21,440 bases of DNA, from the NCBI GenBank assembly GCA_964560425.1, contig CAZLLE010000093.1, forward strand, positions 1 to 21,440, read 5' to 3'. Within the stretch, counting starts at the first letter, position 1, and the number at the start of each line of letters is the position of its first letter. Source of the DNA: CAZLLE01 sp964560425 (GTDB taxonomy: Bacteria; Campylobacterota; Campylobacteria; Campylobacterales; QNZT01). Below, piece after piece: positions 6,884 to 15,167 of this stretch. The position numbers were made by a program, and so were the translations under genes. The notes under the pieces are model-generated. The model saw nothing but the letters and a program-made list of their open reading frames with translations. It did not search any database and had not been told where the DNA came from.

Positions 6884-7620
6884 GCTAAACCTCTCATAAG
6901 AATTACCATAGCAACTACTCCAAACATATAACCATCCATTCTATCTAATACCCCACCATGTCCAGGTAAAATATTACCGCTATCTTTCACCCCTGCACTT
7001 CTTTTGAGATAACTCTCAAAAAGGTCACCAAATATAGAAGCAAATGCAACCATAAGAGATATAAATAGTGCCAAATAGACAGATACAAACTCCATACCAT
7101 AAAAAGTTCCAGCAATAGTAGCAACACTCACACCACCAATTACACCCTCCCATGTCTTCTTAGGAGATATTTCACAAAATTGATTTTTACCAATAGCTCT
7201 TCCCACAAAATAGGCGGCAGTATCAGTAAGAGCAACAACAATAACAAGCCATATAACAGCTTCAATTCCAAACCCTTTATAAAGAGCAAATAGAAACAAA
7301 AAGGGAGCAGAAGGGTATAAAAATGGCTTAATCTTATCAAAATCAGCTTTTCCCTGAAAGACCATAATAGAGACCGAAACTATCAAAACAATAAAAATAA
7401 GGTCAGCAGGTGCAGGGTAGAAAAAGGATAAAATCCATATCAAAGTAGCATAAAAGTAGAGAGAGTTATCATCAATACCAAAAAGCTTCATAGCCTCATA
7501 AAAAGAGAACATATAAGCTACACCCAAAAACAACCAAGTCAAAATAGTGCTATCAATAACAGCAATTAAAACGACAACACCTATTAAAACAACACCTGTA
7601 ATAATCCTCTTCATATCCAT
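6880..7620 (-). CDS. cdsA: Phosphatidate cytidylyltransferase
   Basis: 246 aa inner-membrane enzyme making CDP-diacylglycerol from phosphatidic acid and CTP, the branch point for all phospholipids. About seven membrane segments are visible. The family signature is complete near the C-terminus: the GDLFESYLKRSAGVKDSG stretch followed by LPGHGGVLDRMD (about 196-227). The PKKTWEGVIGG motif is at 153-163. The start used is ATG 7620 with AAGGTG upstream; an in-frame ATG two codons later is an alternative. It begins 2 bases after the hypothetical gene and overlaps dxr by 4 bases. Side-by-side cdsA and dxr is a common arrangement in bacteria. Confidence 0.95.
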   Translation of the reverse strand: MDMKRIITGVVLIGVVVLIAVIDSTILTWLFLGVAYMFSFYEAMKLFGIDDNSLYFYATLIWILSFFYPAPADLIFIVLIVSVSIMVFQGKADFDKIKPFLYPSAPFLFLFALYKGFGIEAVIWLVIVVALTDTAAYFVGRAIGKNQFCEISPKKTWEGVIGGVSVATIAGTFYGMEFVSVYLALFISLMVAFASIFGDLFESYLKRSAGVKDSGNILPGHGGVLDRMDGYMFGVVAMVILMRGLA

Positions 7621-7622
7621 AT

Positions 7623-7970
7623 TTACACCTTTATATCCAAAATTCTGTAGGGATTTTTCAAATTTTTTTCATCTTCTAACTTATCTTTTAGAGTATCTTT
7701 TCTCTTTTTTGAGTATCGAAAAATTGTCTCTTTAGATTTTTCACCACTCTCTTCCTCTGATATTTCTCGATTATGCTCTCTATTGGCATCTATACCTTTG
7801 CCATCTGCCAAAGATTCCATCTCTTCTATCTGTTTCTCTTTTTTGGCAATTTTGGCAACTAGAGCATAAGCTTGTGACTCTATTCTATTTCTATAATCAT
7901 TCTGTTTGGAAGCTACAACATGCATGTTTTGGTTTGCATAAGTGAGTGCATCAATTTGGTTAATTGCCAT
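7623..7970 (-). CDS. Conserved-looking hypothetical protein, charged, cytosolic
   Basis: 115 aa. I do not recognise a named family. There is no signal peptide or membrane segment. Residues 1-50 look helical (MAINQIDALTYANQNMHV...), a coiled-coil-like stretch follows (about 35-55), then a very charged region rich in Glu, Lys and Arg (60-105), ending in PYRILDIKV. It lies 14 bases downstream of the NFACT gene and 2 bases before cdsA, with AAGGGT as ribosome binding site, so the gene is real and co-transcribed. A partner of a neighbouring product is possible, but there is no direct evidence. Confidence 0.75.
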   Translation of the reverse strand: MAINQIDALTYANQNMHVVASKQNDYRNRIESQAYALVAKIAKKEKQIEEMESLADGKGIDANREHNREISEEESGEKSKETIFRYSKKRKDTLKDKLEDEKNLKNPYRILDIKV

Positions 7971-7984
7971 AATATACCCTTTTG

Positions 7985-9313
7985 CTAAATAGTTACTTTA
8001 ATAGTTTTATACTCCACATAGTTGACATTTGCACCTTCACGCATCTTTATGTTGCGTCTTTGCGTATAATCTACCAAGTAACTACCACTACTACTCACAC
8101 TAAATTGAACACAAAGCTTTGCACCAAACGCTACAACCGATTCAGGAGGCATCTTTTTGCTATTTCTTATTATAACATGAGTTGATGGCAAATCTTTGAG
8201 GTGTAGCCATATATCACTCATTTTGGCGTCTTTAAGGAGTGATATATTCCCCTTTTCACTTTTACCTATACTTATTTTATAACCTTCAATAAAGAAATTT
8301 TCAATATTACTATCTACTTTTTCCCTCTTTTTCTGCTGTTTTTTCTGTTTTGGAAGATATAAATTTAGCTCATCTACACTAGACGCAGATCGTATGCTCT
8401 CTTTGAGTCTTTTTAAAAAAGTGAGTTTGCCTTCAAGATTTTCTCTCTCAATATGAGCATATTTAGCTTTTTGTTTTAGTTTTTTTGCTTTTTTAAATAG
8501 CATGTTTCCAGCTTGTGCAGGTGTAGTTGCTTGTGGTGGAAGAGTGACAATTTTTCGTTTTCCATCAAAATCTACAATATCCAACTCTTTTTGATAATTT
8601 TTCATTACATGAATATGAGAAAGAACCAAATTAGCATCCTCTTCAACCTTTTTGCTTTTGTCCAATAAAACATTTTCATCTTCCAAAGCATCAAAATGAG
8701 TACGCAATTTTTTCTCTTTTTTCTCTATCTGCAAAATTTTCTGTTTTTTCAAAGAGGCGAGATAATTTAACTCTCTCTTTAGATACTCATTTTTCAAAAA
8801 AGAGTCCATATCCTCTATCTCAACACTCTCTGCTTTAAACTCCATAGGTGGCAACTCTTTTAACATGACACCTACTTTTACCTCTCTAAAAGATGTGCCA
8901 CTATCAATATGTCTCAAAGCCTCTAAGATCACACCATTTTCATCAAGAATAATAATATTAGTATTTCTACCTGTAAATTCAAATTGTAAAATTGTCTTTT
9001 GAGACTTATATTTGGAAGAGGACTCTACAAAAAATCGTAAAATCTTATTGCCATCCATAAGTTCTACTTTATCTATATGAGAGTTTGTAAATCGTTTTTT
9101 GAGAATAATATCAAATGGAGCAGAGTAATTTTTGAGACGAGTATAGCTATCTTTTTTGAAGATATATGAATCGCCTCTTTTTAGATCAAAATAGAGTCTC
9201 TCTTTTTTATTGAAGAAAAGTTTCAAAATAGTATCATCAACCCTCTCAATAGAGTTGATATTTTTAAATTTATTTAAATATTTTGTTATTTCAACAAGTA
9301 TATTTCTCTTCAT
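7985..9313 (-). CDS. NFACT family protein (RqcH / Fbp-like)
   Basis: 442 aa. NFACT proteins bind 50S ribosomal subunits carrying stalled peptidyl-tRNA; in Bacillus, RqcH adds C-terminal alanine tails. The N-terminal NFACT-N part shows FEFTGRNTNIIILDENG (111-127) and RHIDSGTSFREVKVG (134-148). A long coiled coil with basic patches spans about 175-215 and 270-310. The C-terminal NFACT-R (DUF814) domain includes MSDIWLHLKDLPSTHVIIRN (365-384) and VDYTQRRNIK...GA (414-429). The protein is shorter than the roughly 560-580 aa Firmicute forms. Where RqcH has the Asp-Arg pair needed for tailing, my alignment by eye places Asn89-Lys90. It heads the operon with cdsA and dxr. Older annotations say 'fibronectin-binding', which is not supported here. 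Confidence 0.88.
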   Translation of the reverse strand: MKRNILVEITKYLNKFKNINSIERVDDTILKLFFNKKERLYFDLKRGDSYIFKKDSYTRLKNYSAPFDIILKKRFTNSHIDKVELMDGNKILRFFVESSSKYKSQKTILQFEFTGRNTNIIILDENGVILEALRHIDSGTSFREVKVGVMLKELPPMEFKAESVEIEDMDSFLKNEYLKRELNYLASLKKQKILQIEKKEKKLRTHFDALEDENVLLDKSKKVEEDANLVLSHIHVMKNYQKELDIVDFDGKRKIVTLPPQATTPAQAGNMLFKKAKKLKQKAKYAHIERENLEGKLTFLKRLKESIRSASSVDELNLYLPKQKKQQKKREKVDSNIENFFIEGYKISIGKSEKGNISLLKDAKMSDIWLHLKDLPSTHVIIRNSKKMPPESVVAFGAKLCVQFSVSSSGSYLVDYTQRRNIKMREGANVNYVEYKTIKVTI

Positions 9314-9333
9314 GAGTCTCTCTTTTTAGGAAA

Positions 9334-9339
9334 ATTTTA
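9334..9339 (-). promoter_or_regulatory. -10 box for the NFACT-cdsA-dxr operon
   Basis: The minus strand reads TATGTTAAAAT, an extended -10 (TG, one base, then TAAAAT shifted by one), about 21 bases before the ATG at 9313. The rest of the gap to 9474 is AT-rich with nothing else clear. Confidence 0.35.
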
Positions 9340-9474
9340 ACATAAATTATGTACATTTACCTTTTTTAGCCCTCATTTGAATATCAATATATTAAATCTA
9401 CTAAAATAGAGTAAATTTTCAGCTTCAAGAGCGTCATATACCACAATTATTGCATGAGGTAAGCTTTCATAACA

Positions 9475-10035
9475 TTAATTTAAAATTCGAGGTAGTGTAA
9501 TTCCCGTTTGTGATTGATATTTTCCCTTTTTATCAGCATAAGTAACTTCACATGGCTCATCACCTTCAAGAAATAGAACCTGAGCAATTCCCTCATTTGC
9601 ATAAATTTTGGCAGGAAGTGGAGTAGTATTTGATATCTCTATTGTAATATGTCCCTCAAATCCAGGCTCAAAAGGTGTAACATTTACAATAATTCCACAT
9701 CGTGCATAAGTTGATTTTCCAAGACAAATAGCCAAAACATCATTTGGCATCTTAAAATATTCTACAGTTCTAGCCAAAGCAAAAGAGTTTGGAGGAATAA
9801 TCGCAATATCTGCCTCAATATCTATAACATTGGCATCATCAAAATTTTTGGGATCAACAACTGTAGAATTTACATTAGTAAAAATTTTAAACTCTCTACC
9901 TACTCTAATATCATAACCATAACTACTCAAACCATAACTAACCACACCATGACCAACCTGCTCTTCACAAAATGGCTTAATCATATTATCATTAAGTGAT
10001 TTTTCTCTTATCCAACTATCAGCTTTTAATCCCAT
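9475..10035 (-). CDS. dcd: dCTP deaminase
   Basis: 186 aa, normal family length. It deaminates dCTP to dUTP, the source of dUMP for thymidylate synthesis. Motifs: SSYGYDIRVG (37-46), the substrate-binding GKSTYARCG (106-114) followed by VNVTPFEPGFEGHITIEISN (117-136) with the probable catalytic Glu133, and the C-terminal GKYQSQTGITLPR (171-183) that closes over the nucleotide. There is no sign of the bifunctional dCTP deaminase/dUTPase. It has its own AAGGGG ribosome binding site and stands alone between two intergenic gaps, 50 bases after the hypothetical membrane protein gene. Confidence 0.95.
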   Translation of the reverse strand: MGLKADSWIREKSLNDNMIKPFCEEQVGHGVVSYGLSSYGYDIRVGREFKIFTNVNSTVVDPKNFDDANVIDIEADIAIIPPNSFALARTVEYFKMPNDVLAICLGKSTYARCGIIVNVTPFEPGFEGHITIEISNTTPLPAKIYANEGIAQVLFLEGDEPCEVTYADKKGKYQSQTGITLPRILN

Positions 10036-10085
10036 GTTTTTCCCCTTAATATTTAAGACAATATTATCCTATATTTTATAAGGAT

Positions 10086-11138
10086 TCAAACAACACCAAC
10101 AAAACTAACTAAAGCAATAAAAAGAAAAAAGAAACTAGGTATTTGATTTATAAAATGTGCCAAATTTTTATTTAAAACTTTAGATAATCGTGACGCTTTT
10201 ACAACAGGATTTAAGCTCTTCCAAAATCTAACTTCACCAATTTTACCAATTCTCTCAACTCCCCTTTTACCATAAGTAGCAGCATGCAGAAATGACTCTT
10301 TTGTAATATATTTTTTCATAGCAGTATAATAGATAATAACATCTTTTCCTACCACTCTTAAAAGTGTTCCACTATATTTACCAAATGCTCTTGCAAAGCG
10401 TAAAGATCGTTTAAAAGATAAAGGATTAGTTGATCTTGATAAGAGAAGTAACCCATTTTTTAATCCTGCATCACCTATCATGTTATAAATATCTGTAAAT
10501 AGCGTTTTTACTTTTATTAAATCTTTAGGATGTGATATTTTCTTGGAAATACTAATAAGATGGGCACCAAACCAAGCGGGCATTCTACCAGACTTTTTGG
10601 CAAGTTTCAAAAATGATATCGCCCCTTTAATTGGAGCTGTAGAACCAGCACTAAATATTGTAGCACCTGTTGCAACTAAACCTATTGAAGAGAGTGCAAC
10701 AATAACTTCATCTACCTCATCATCATTAAAATAGTTATACCCCTCCATTCCCAAATCACGAATATCACCAACAACAAAAAGATCACTAAATCCAGCGGCA
10801 ATCTGTCCCTCTATCTCATCACTTTGACCATAAATGACACCATTTGCAATATTTTTTGCCTTATATCCCCAATCTGATCTATATCTATTTATCTCTTCCA
10901 AAAGATCAACTGCCTTTTGATTTTCATAGACATAGGGAAATTGCATAAAAAAGGATAGGTATTCATCTGCTTCAGAATATTTTCTATCATTTACAAGCTG
11001 TTGAGTTCGAGGTATTGGGTCTATTCTTCTTAATGATTCAAGATTATTAAAAGAGTTACTGCTTCCCCTATCATATAAAATAAGAATAGAAGCGATAAAA
11101 ACAAGCAAAGCAATTAACTTACCAAATATTCTAAACAT
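10086..11138 (-). CDS. Hypothetical membrane-anchored protein
   Basis: 350 aa; family not recognised. A hydrophobic segment at 7-22 acts as signal anchor. The middle (95-195) carries a distinctive block, NGVIYGQSDEIEGQIAAGFS then FVVGDIRDLGMEGYNYF and DEVDEVIVALSSIGLVATG, partly hydrophobic at 145-165. The C-terminal tail 334-350 is strongly hydrophobic (FFFLFIALVSFVGVV). Between lie basic amphipathic helices (200-325). This looks like an inner-membrane protein with a large soluble part. It is divergent from nnr with an 81-base shared upstream region; its ribosome binding site is weak (AAAGAG, 12 bases away). Confidence 0.75.
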   Translation of the reverse strand: MFRIFGKLIALLVFIASILILYDRGSSNSFNNLESLRRIDPIPRTQQLVNDRKYSEADEYLSFFMQFPYVYENQKAVDLLEEINRYRSDWGYKAKNIANGVIYGQSDEIEGQIAAGFSDLFVVGDIRDLGMEGYNYFNDDEVDEVIVALSSIGLVATGATIFSAGSTAPIKGAISFLKLAKKSGRMPAWFGAHLISISKKISHPKDLIKVKTLFTDIYNMIGDAGLKNGLLLLSRSTNPLSFKRSLRFARAFGKYSGTLLRVVGKDVIIYYTAMKKYITKESFLHAATYGKRGVERIGKIGEVRFWKSLNPVVKASRLSKVLNKNLAHFINQIPSFFFLFIALVSFVGVV

Positions 11139-11173
11139 AATTTTATAATCTCTTTTTCATGGAATGATTTTGG

Positions 11174-11179
11174 TATTAT
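11174..11179 (+). promoter_or_regulatory. Extended -10 box for nnr-purN
   Basis: TGGTATTAT on the plus strand fits an extended -10 element (TG, one base, TATTAT), about 40 bases before the nnr ATG. It lies within the 81-base divergent region. The ribosome binding site AGAGGGAG directly precedes the start at 11220. Confidence 0.45.
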
Positions 11180-11219
11180 ATCACTATCAAATAAAATATT
11201 TTGACATTTAGAGGGAGAT

Positions 11220-12611
11220 ATGAAAAAAGTTTTTAAAAAAGTTAACCTATTAGATCAAAAATGTTATCAAGATTATGCCTTAAGTGAAGACCTTTTAATG
11301 GAGCATGCAGCGATGGGATTAAAAGATCATATTCCTAATGATGCAAACTCTATTTTGATTGTTTCAGGAGCAGGAAATAATGGAGCAGATGGGATAGCAT
11401 TAGCAAGAATATTAAGTGGTGAAATAAAAGTAGACCTATATATACCAATGGGTGCAAAATCAAAAATGGCAAAACTACAATTACAAAGAGCAAATAGAGT
11501 AAATATTCAACCTATAACCAAAATATATAAAGAGTATGATGTAATTATTGATGCACTTTTTGGCTCTGGACTCTCACGAGAGCTAGATAAAAATTCTCAA
11601 GAGTTGATCATTCAACTCAATCAAAAATCTGGATATAAAATAGCTTGTGATATCCCTTCAGGTATTAATATAGAAGGGCAAATAGAGAGTGAAGCTTTTG
11701 AAGCTAATATCACAGTTACGATGGGAAGCCCTAAAACAGCCCTATATTCAGATAGTGCCAAAGATTTTGTAGGAGATATTGTAACCATAGATTTAGGAGT
11801 TAGTAGCAAATATTACGAGCAAGAGAGTGATACTTTTTTATTAGAAAAGAGTGACTTAAAACTCCCTTTTAGAGATAAAAAGAATTGTCATAAAGGAGAT
11901 TTTGGACACCTTTGTGTGGTTGCTGGCAAAAAACAAGGAGCAGCCGTTATTGCAGCAAAGGCTGCTTATACATTTGGGGCGGGCTTGGTAACAGTAGTAG
12001 AGAATGAGCCATATAAACTACCTTATGAACTCATGAGTAGTACAACTTTACCACATAAAAGTAGTGCTATATGTATAGGTATGGGACTTGGAAATCAATA
12101 TGATAGTAAATATCTCAAAAGTTTTTTATTAGATCACAATCTGCCAATGCTTATTGATGCTGATCTATTTTACAACAAAATAATTTTAGAGATATTAGAA
12201 CAAGATAATGATATAGTAATTACTCCACACCCAAAAGAGTTTGCATCACTTTTATCACTCATTCATAATAAAAATATCACTATTTCAGATATACAATCAG
12301 ATAGATTTGGATATGCAAGAGAGTTTAGTATCAAATACCCAAAAACTGCATTGGTACTAAAAGGAGCAAATACTCTTATAGCACATGAAGGTAAAATATA
12401 TATTCAATCATTTGGAACAAATGCTTTAAGCAAAGGCGGAAGTGGAGATGTATTAGGTGGATTAATAGCATCTCTCTTAGCTCAAAAATATAGCCCCTTA
12501 GATGCCTCTATTACAGGCTCAATTGCTCATGCTCTTAGTGCCAAAAATTTTAATAAAAATAACTACTCACTTAGTCCATTAGATATTATAGAGGGTATCA
12601 AATGCCTATAA
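11220..12611 (+). CDS. nnr: Bifunctional NAD(P)H-hydrate epimerase / ADP-dependent dehydratase
   Basis: 463 aa. It repairs damaged NAD(P)H hydrates: the N-terminal YjeF domain (about 1-210) interconverts R and S forms, and the C-terminal ribokinase-like domain (about 215-463) dehydrates the S form using ADP. Epimerase motifs: SGAGNNGADG (49-58), DALFGSG (111-117) and CDIPSGIN (143-150). Dehydratase motifs: KGDFGHLCVVAG (225-236), GAGLVTVV (253-260), ITPHPKEF (334-341), and NALSKGGSGDVLGG (401-414) with the likely catalytic Asp410. Both halves appear complete. Its last 10 bases overlap the start of purN, so the two are co-translated. Confidence 0.95.
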   Translation: MKKVFKKVNLLDQKCYQDYALSEDLLMEHAAMGLKDHIPNDANSILIVSGAGNNGADGIALARILSGEIKVDLYIPMGAKSKMAKLQLQRANRVNIQPITKIYKEYDVIIDALFGSGLSRELDKNSQELIIQLNQKSGYKIACDIPSGINIEGQIESEAFEANITVTMGSPKTALYSDSAKDFVGDIVTIDLGVSSKYYEQESDTFLLEKSDLKLPFRDKKNCHKGDFGHLCVVAGKKQGAAVIAAKAAYTFGAGLVTVVENEPYKLPYELMSSTTLPHKSSAICIGMGLGNQYDSKYLKSFLLDHNLPMLIDADLFYNKIILEILEQDNDIVITPHPKEFASLLSLIHNKNITISDIQSDRFGYAREFSIKYPKTALVLKGANTLIAHEGKIYIQSFGTNALSKGGSGDVLGGLIASLLAQKYSPLDASITGSIAHALSAKNFNKNNYSLSPLDIIEGIKCL

Positions 12612-13180
12612 AACGAGTTATTATACTTTTTAGTGGAACAGGTACAAATCTAGAAAATCTTATCAAGAAGCTACACCAAAAATCATTTAATCATTTTAAA
12701 ATTGAAGTAGTTCATGCTATTACAAATAATCCAAAAGCAAAAGGTATAGAAAAAGCTAAAAAGTTGGGTATAAAAACAACTATTATAGATCATAAAAAAT
12801 TTGATTCAAGAGAATCTTTTGATAAAGAGGTTGTCAACCTTATTAACTCTTTACATGTAGATTTAACAATTCTTGCGGGATTTATGAGAATATTAACACC
12901 TATTTTCACACAAAATATCAAAGCAATAAATATTCACCCCTCTCTTCTTCCCCTCTTTAAAGGAGCAAATGCAATAGACAATAGCTACTACTCAGATATG
13001 AAAGTTGCAGGAGTAAGTGTACATGAAGTATCATCGGGAGTAGATGAAGGAAAAATTATAGATCAGGGATGTTTTTATAAAGAGGATAATCTTTCAATAG
13101 ATCAATTTGAGGAAAAAATTCACCAAATAGAGTATATTCTATTTCCAAAAGCAGTTATCAAAGTTTTATCTTTAAATTAA
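12602..13180 (+). CDS. purN: Phosphoribosylglycinamide formyltransferase
   Basis: 192 aa, typical length. It transfers the formyl group of 10-formyl-THF to GAR in purine synthesis. Motifs: the phosphate-binding SGTGTNLENL (11-20), LAGFMRILTP (91-100), INIHPSLLPLFKG (109-121) with catalytic Asn110 and His112, and GVSVHEVSSGVDEGKII (137-153) with catalytic Asp148. The start codon lies inside nnr (10-base overlap), with no ribosome binding site of its own, so it probably depends on nnr translation. The stop codon is buried inside the downstream terminator hairpin. Confidence 0.95.
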   Translation: MPIKRVIILFSGTGTNLENLIKKLHQKSFNHFKIEVVHAITNNPKAKGIEKAKKLGIKTTIIDHKKFDSRESFDKEVVNLINSLHVDLTILAGFMRILTPIFTQNIKAINIHPSLLPLFKGANAIDNSYYSDMKVAGVSVHEVSSGVDEGKIIDQGCFYKEDNLSIDQFEEKIHQIEYILFPKAVIKVLSLN

Positions 13181-13201
13181 AGATAAAACTTTGATGTTTT
13201 T
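13157..13201 (+). terminator. Long terminator hairpin overlapping the purN stop
   Basis: Two perfect 19-base arms (13157-13175 and 13177-13195) flank a single central base and are followed by GTTTTT (13196-13201). The last eight codons of purN, including the stop, lie in the hairpin. The T-tract touches the stop codon of the convergent lipoprotein gene. No good U-tract follows on the minus strand, so it mainly serves the plus strand. Confidence 0.8.
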
Positions 13202-14117
13202 ATGGCTGTGAACCCTCTGCTTTTACTAAAACTTTTACATGAGTTACATAAGTCTCACTATTATTAACAGAAGTAATTGTTAATACAACTTCAACATCAT
13301 CTTCTTGAGCAGTAACAGTTCCATCTAAAGCAATAATATCCTCATCACTTGACTCCCAAGTCACAAAGGAGCCATTTAATCCCTCTTCTGCCAACTCTAT
13401 TTTATCTTCATATATTTTTCTTGGAACAAAATATCGAATGATCTGAGCATCTCTTTTTGCAGCCTCTTTATCACTACCCATCTCCTTAATTACACCAACA
13501 GTAAACTCTTTTTGAACCTGAACATCACCTTTTGAAATAGTAGCAGTCAATATAACATGGACATCTTTTGCACATTTTTTTGGTCTTGTAACATGTCCTT
13601 GATTATCCAAGGTATCCTCATGATCAGATTCCCATGTGATAGTTGTATTATTATCACCATGTTCTGGAAGCTCAATATCAGAGATAGCACATTTTGGAAT
13701 ATCTAAATTTTCAGAATCTGCCACAATGGAGAGTTCATCACTCAAAGGAAGAGTCTCATTTGTATCTTCATCTACTGAATTAGAGGTTAAATCAGGTGTT
13801 ATATTACCATAAAATTCTTCTTGAGGAACAACAAGAAAGCTATCATAAGTTTGATTGACACTCAATGTACCTAAAACAGGTTCTTCTACTTTCTCTGATA
13901 TTTGATTTTCAATTTTGCTTTCTACATCTTCACTATATGAAGAGGAAGAGAATAGTGATGCATCTTTTGAGAGATTACTTTTTTCAACACTAACTATAGT
14001 TGATTCTTCAACTACACTACTATCATTACAACACCCTGTATCATCATTACTACCACCACACCCAATTAACATAAAGGTCAATATAGATGCTAAAATTATT
14101 CCATTCCTCTTTTTCAT
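13200..14117 (-). CDS. Lipoprotein with two atypical bacterial Ig-like domains
   Basis: 305 aa from the ATG at 14117. That start is preferred to the ATG four codons upstream because GGAG lies 6 bases before it and actually overlaps the earlier ATG. A lipoprotein signal (KKRNGIILASILTFMLIGC) places the lipidated Cys at 20. Residues 25-135 are Ser/Asp/Glu-rich and probably unstructured. Two tandem Ig-like modules of the 'atypical Big' kind follow: about 138-212 (ITWESDHEDTLDNQGHVTRP, LTATI) and about 221-300 (VTWESSDEDIIALDGTVTA, VVLTIT). The first has two cysteines (143, 182) that could pair. It is likely on the periplasmic face or cell surface, perhaps in binding or matrix roles (inference). 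It is convergent with purN. Confidence 0.8.
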   Translation of the reverse strand: MKKRNGIILASILTFMLIGCGGSNDDTGCCNDSSVVEESTIVSVEKSNLSKDASLFSSSSYSEDVESKIENQISEKVEEPVLGTLSVNQTYDSFLVVPQEEFYGNITPDLTSNSVDEDTNETLPLSDELSIVADSENLDIPKCAISDIELPEHGDNNTTITWESDHEDTLDNQGHVTRPKKCAKDVHVILTATISKGDVQVQKEFTVGVIKEMGSDKEAAKRDAQIIRYFVPRKIYEDKIELAEEGLNGSFVTWESSDEDIIALDGTVTAQEDDVEVVLTITSVNNSETYVTHVKVLVKAEGSQP

Positions 14118-14224
14118 AATAATCTCCATAATTAATTTTTTAAAGTCATTACTTTAAATACTTACATGCTATATCGGCACACAATGAAATAACTTTAATC
14201 TTTTTTTCAATTTTCAAGCTTTTT

Positions 14225-14233
14225 TGTTATAAA
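14225..14233 (+). promoter_or_regulatory. Extended -10 promoter of thiG
   Basis: TGTTATAAA gives an extended -10 (TG, one base, TATAAA), preceded by three T-rich blocks spaced about one helical turn. The GTG start of thiG is 33 bases downstream with AGGGG as ribosome binding site. No TPP riboswitch motif is visible in the leader, which is too short to hold one. Confidence 0.55.
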
Positions 14234-14266
14234 ATCGAAATTCAATTAAATATATAGGGGAAAATA

Positions 14267-15052
14267 GTGAAAGATATACTAAAAATAGGGAATTATGAGT
14301 TTAGTAGTAGATTAATTGTGGGTAGTGGGAAATACCCTGATTTTCAGACAACAAAAGATGCAACTATAGCGAGTGGATCAAATATGATTACAGTTGCGGT
14401 AAGAAGAGTAAATATAACTAACCCAAATGAAGAGAATCTTATGGATTACTTCAAAGGAACAAATGTACAAATTTTACCAAATTCAGCAGGATGTACAACA
14501 GCAGAAGATGCAATTACTCTTTTTAGAATGGTTCGTGAAGCAACAGGAATTGATATTATCAAAATGGAAGTTATTGGGGATACAGCCAAAACACTATATC
14601 CTGATGTATTAGATACGCTAATCGCAACTGAAACATTAGCAAAAGAGGGATTTACAATCATGGCATACACTAATGATGATCCAATAATGGCAAAAAGATT
14701 AGAAAATGCAGGAGCAGCAGCAATTATGCCTTTAGCTGCACCAATTGGCAGTGGTCTAGGTATTCAAAATAGATACAATGTTCTTTTTGTAAAAGAGGCA
14801 GTAAATGTTCCTGTAATTGTAGATGCAGGAATTGGATGTGCAAGTGATGCAGCAATCGCTATGGAAATTGGAGCTGATGCGGTATTGACAAATACAGCTA
14901 TTGCTGGTTCAAAAGATCCTGTACTTATGGCTCAAGCTATGAAACTTTCTGTTCAAGCGGGTAGAATGAGTTTTCTTGCTGGTAGAATTGCAAAAAAACC
15001 ATTTGCAACAGCTAGTAGTCCAAGTGAAGGTTTAATTGAGTTTGGACACTAA
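14267..15052 (+). CDS. thiG: Thiazole synthase ThiG
   Basis: 261 aa TIM-barrel enzyme forming the thiazole phosphate of thiamine from DXP, dehydroglycine and ThiS thiocarboxylate. The Schiff-base lysine is Lys99 in IIKMEVIGD (97-105). Other family motifs include RLIVGSGKY (15-23), AVRRVNI (44-50), LPNSAGCTTAEDA (70-82), LAAPIGSGLGIQN (about 156-168), and VDAGIGCASDAA (about 180-191). The start is GTG with AGGGG 6 bases upstream. No other thi gene is adjacent, so the pathway is split over the genome. A perfect 14-bp hairpin follows the stop. Confidence 0.95.
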   Translation: MKDILKIGNYEFSSRLIVGSGKYPDFQTTKDATIASGSNMITVAVRRVNITNPNEENLMDYFKGTNVQILPNSAGCTTAEDAITLFRMVREATGIDIIKMEVIGDTAKTLYPDVLDTLIATETLAKEGFTIMAYTNDDPIMAKRLENAGAAAIMPLAAPIGSGLGIQNRYNVLFVKEAVNVPVIVDAGIGCASDAAIAMEIGADAVLTNTAIAGSKDPVLMAQAMKLSVQAGRMSFLAGRIAKKPFATASSPSEGLIEFGH

Positions 15053-15060
15053 AAAGGCTA

Positions 15061-15092
15061 TTTTGACACAAAAATATTTTTTTGTGTCAAAA
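15061..15092 (+). terminator. Hairpin after thiG
   Basis: Perfect 14-base arms (15061-15074 and 15079-15092) with a 4-base loop lie 8 bases after the thiG stop. The stem itself contains A- and T-runs and no long T-tract follows, so termination strength is uncertain. It separates thiG from the tRNA promoter. Confidence 0.6.
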
Positions 15093-15096
15093 ACAC

Positions 15097-15125
15097 TTGA
15101 CAAATAATATTTTTTAGGATAAAAT
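15097..15125 (+). promoter_or_regulatory. Promoter of the tRNA cluster
   Basis: A consensus -35 TTGACA (15097-15102) is followed after 17 bases by the -10 TAAAAT (15120-15125), about 43 bases before the first tRNA. A perfect -35 stands out against the other promoters here, which rely on extended -10 boxes, and fits a stable-RNA operon. Confidence 0.75.
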
Positions 15126-15167
15126 CTCAACCTCAAAACAAGAGATGTAACTTTTATTTGAGAATAT

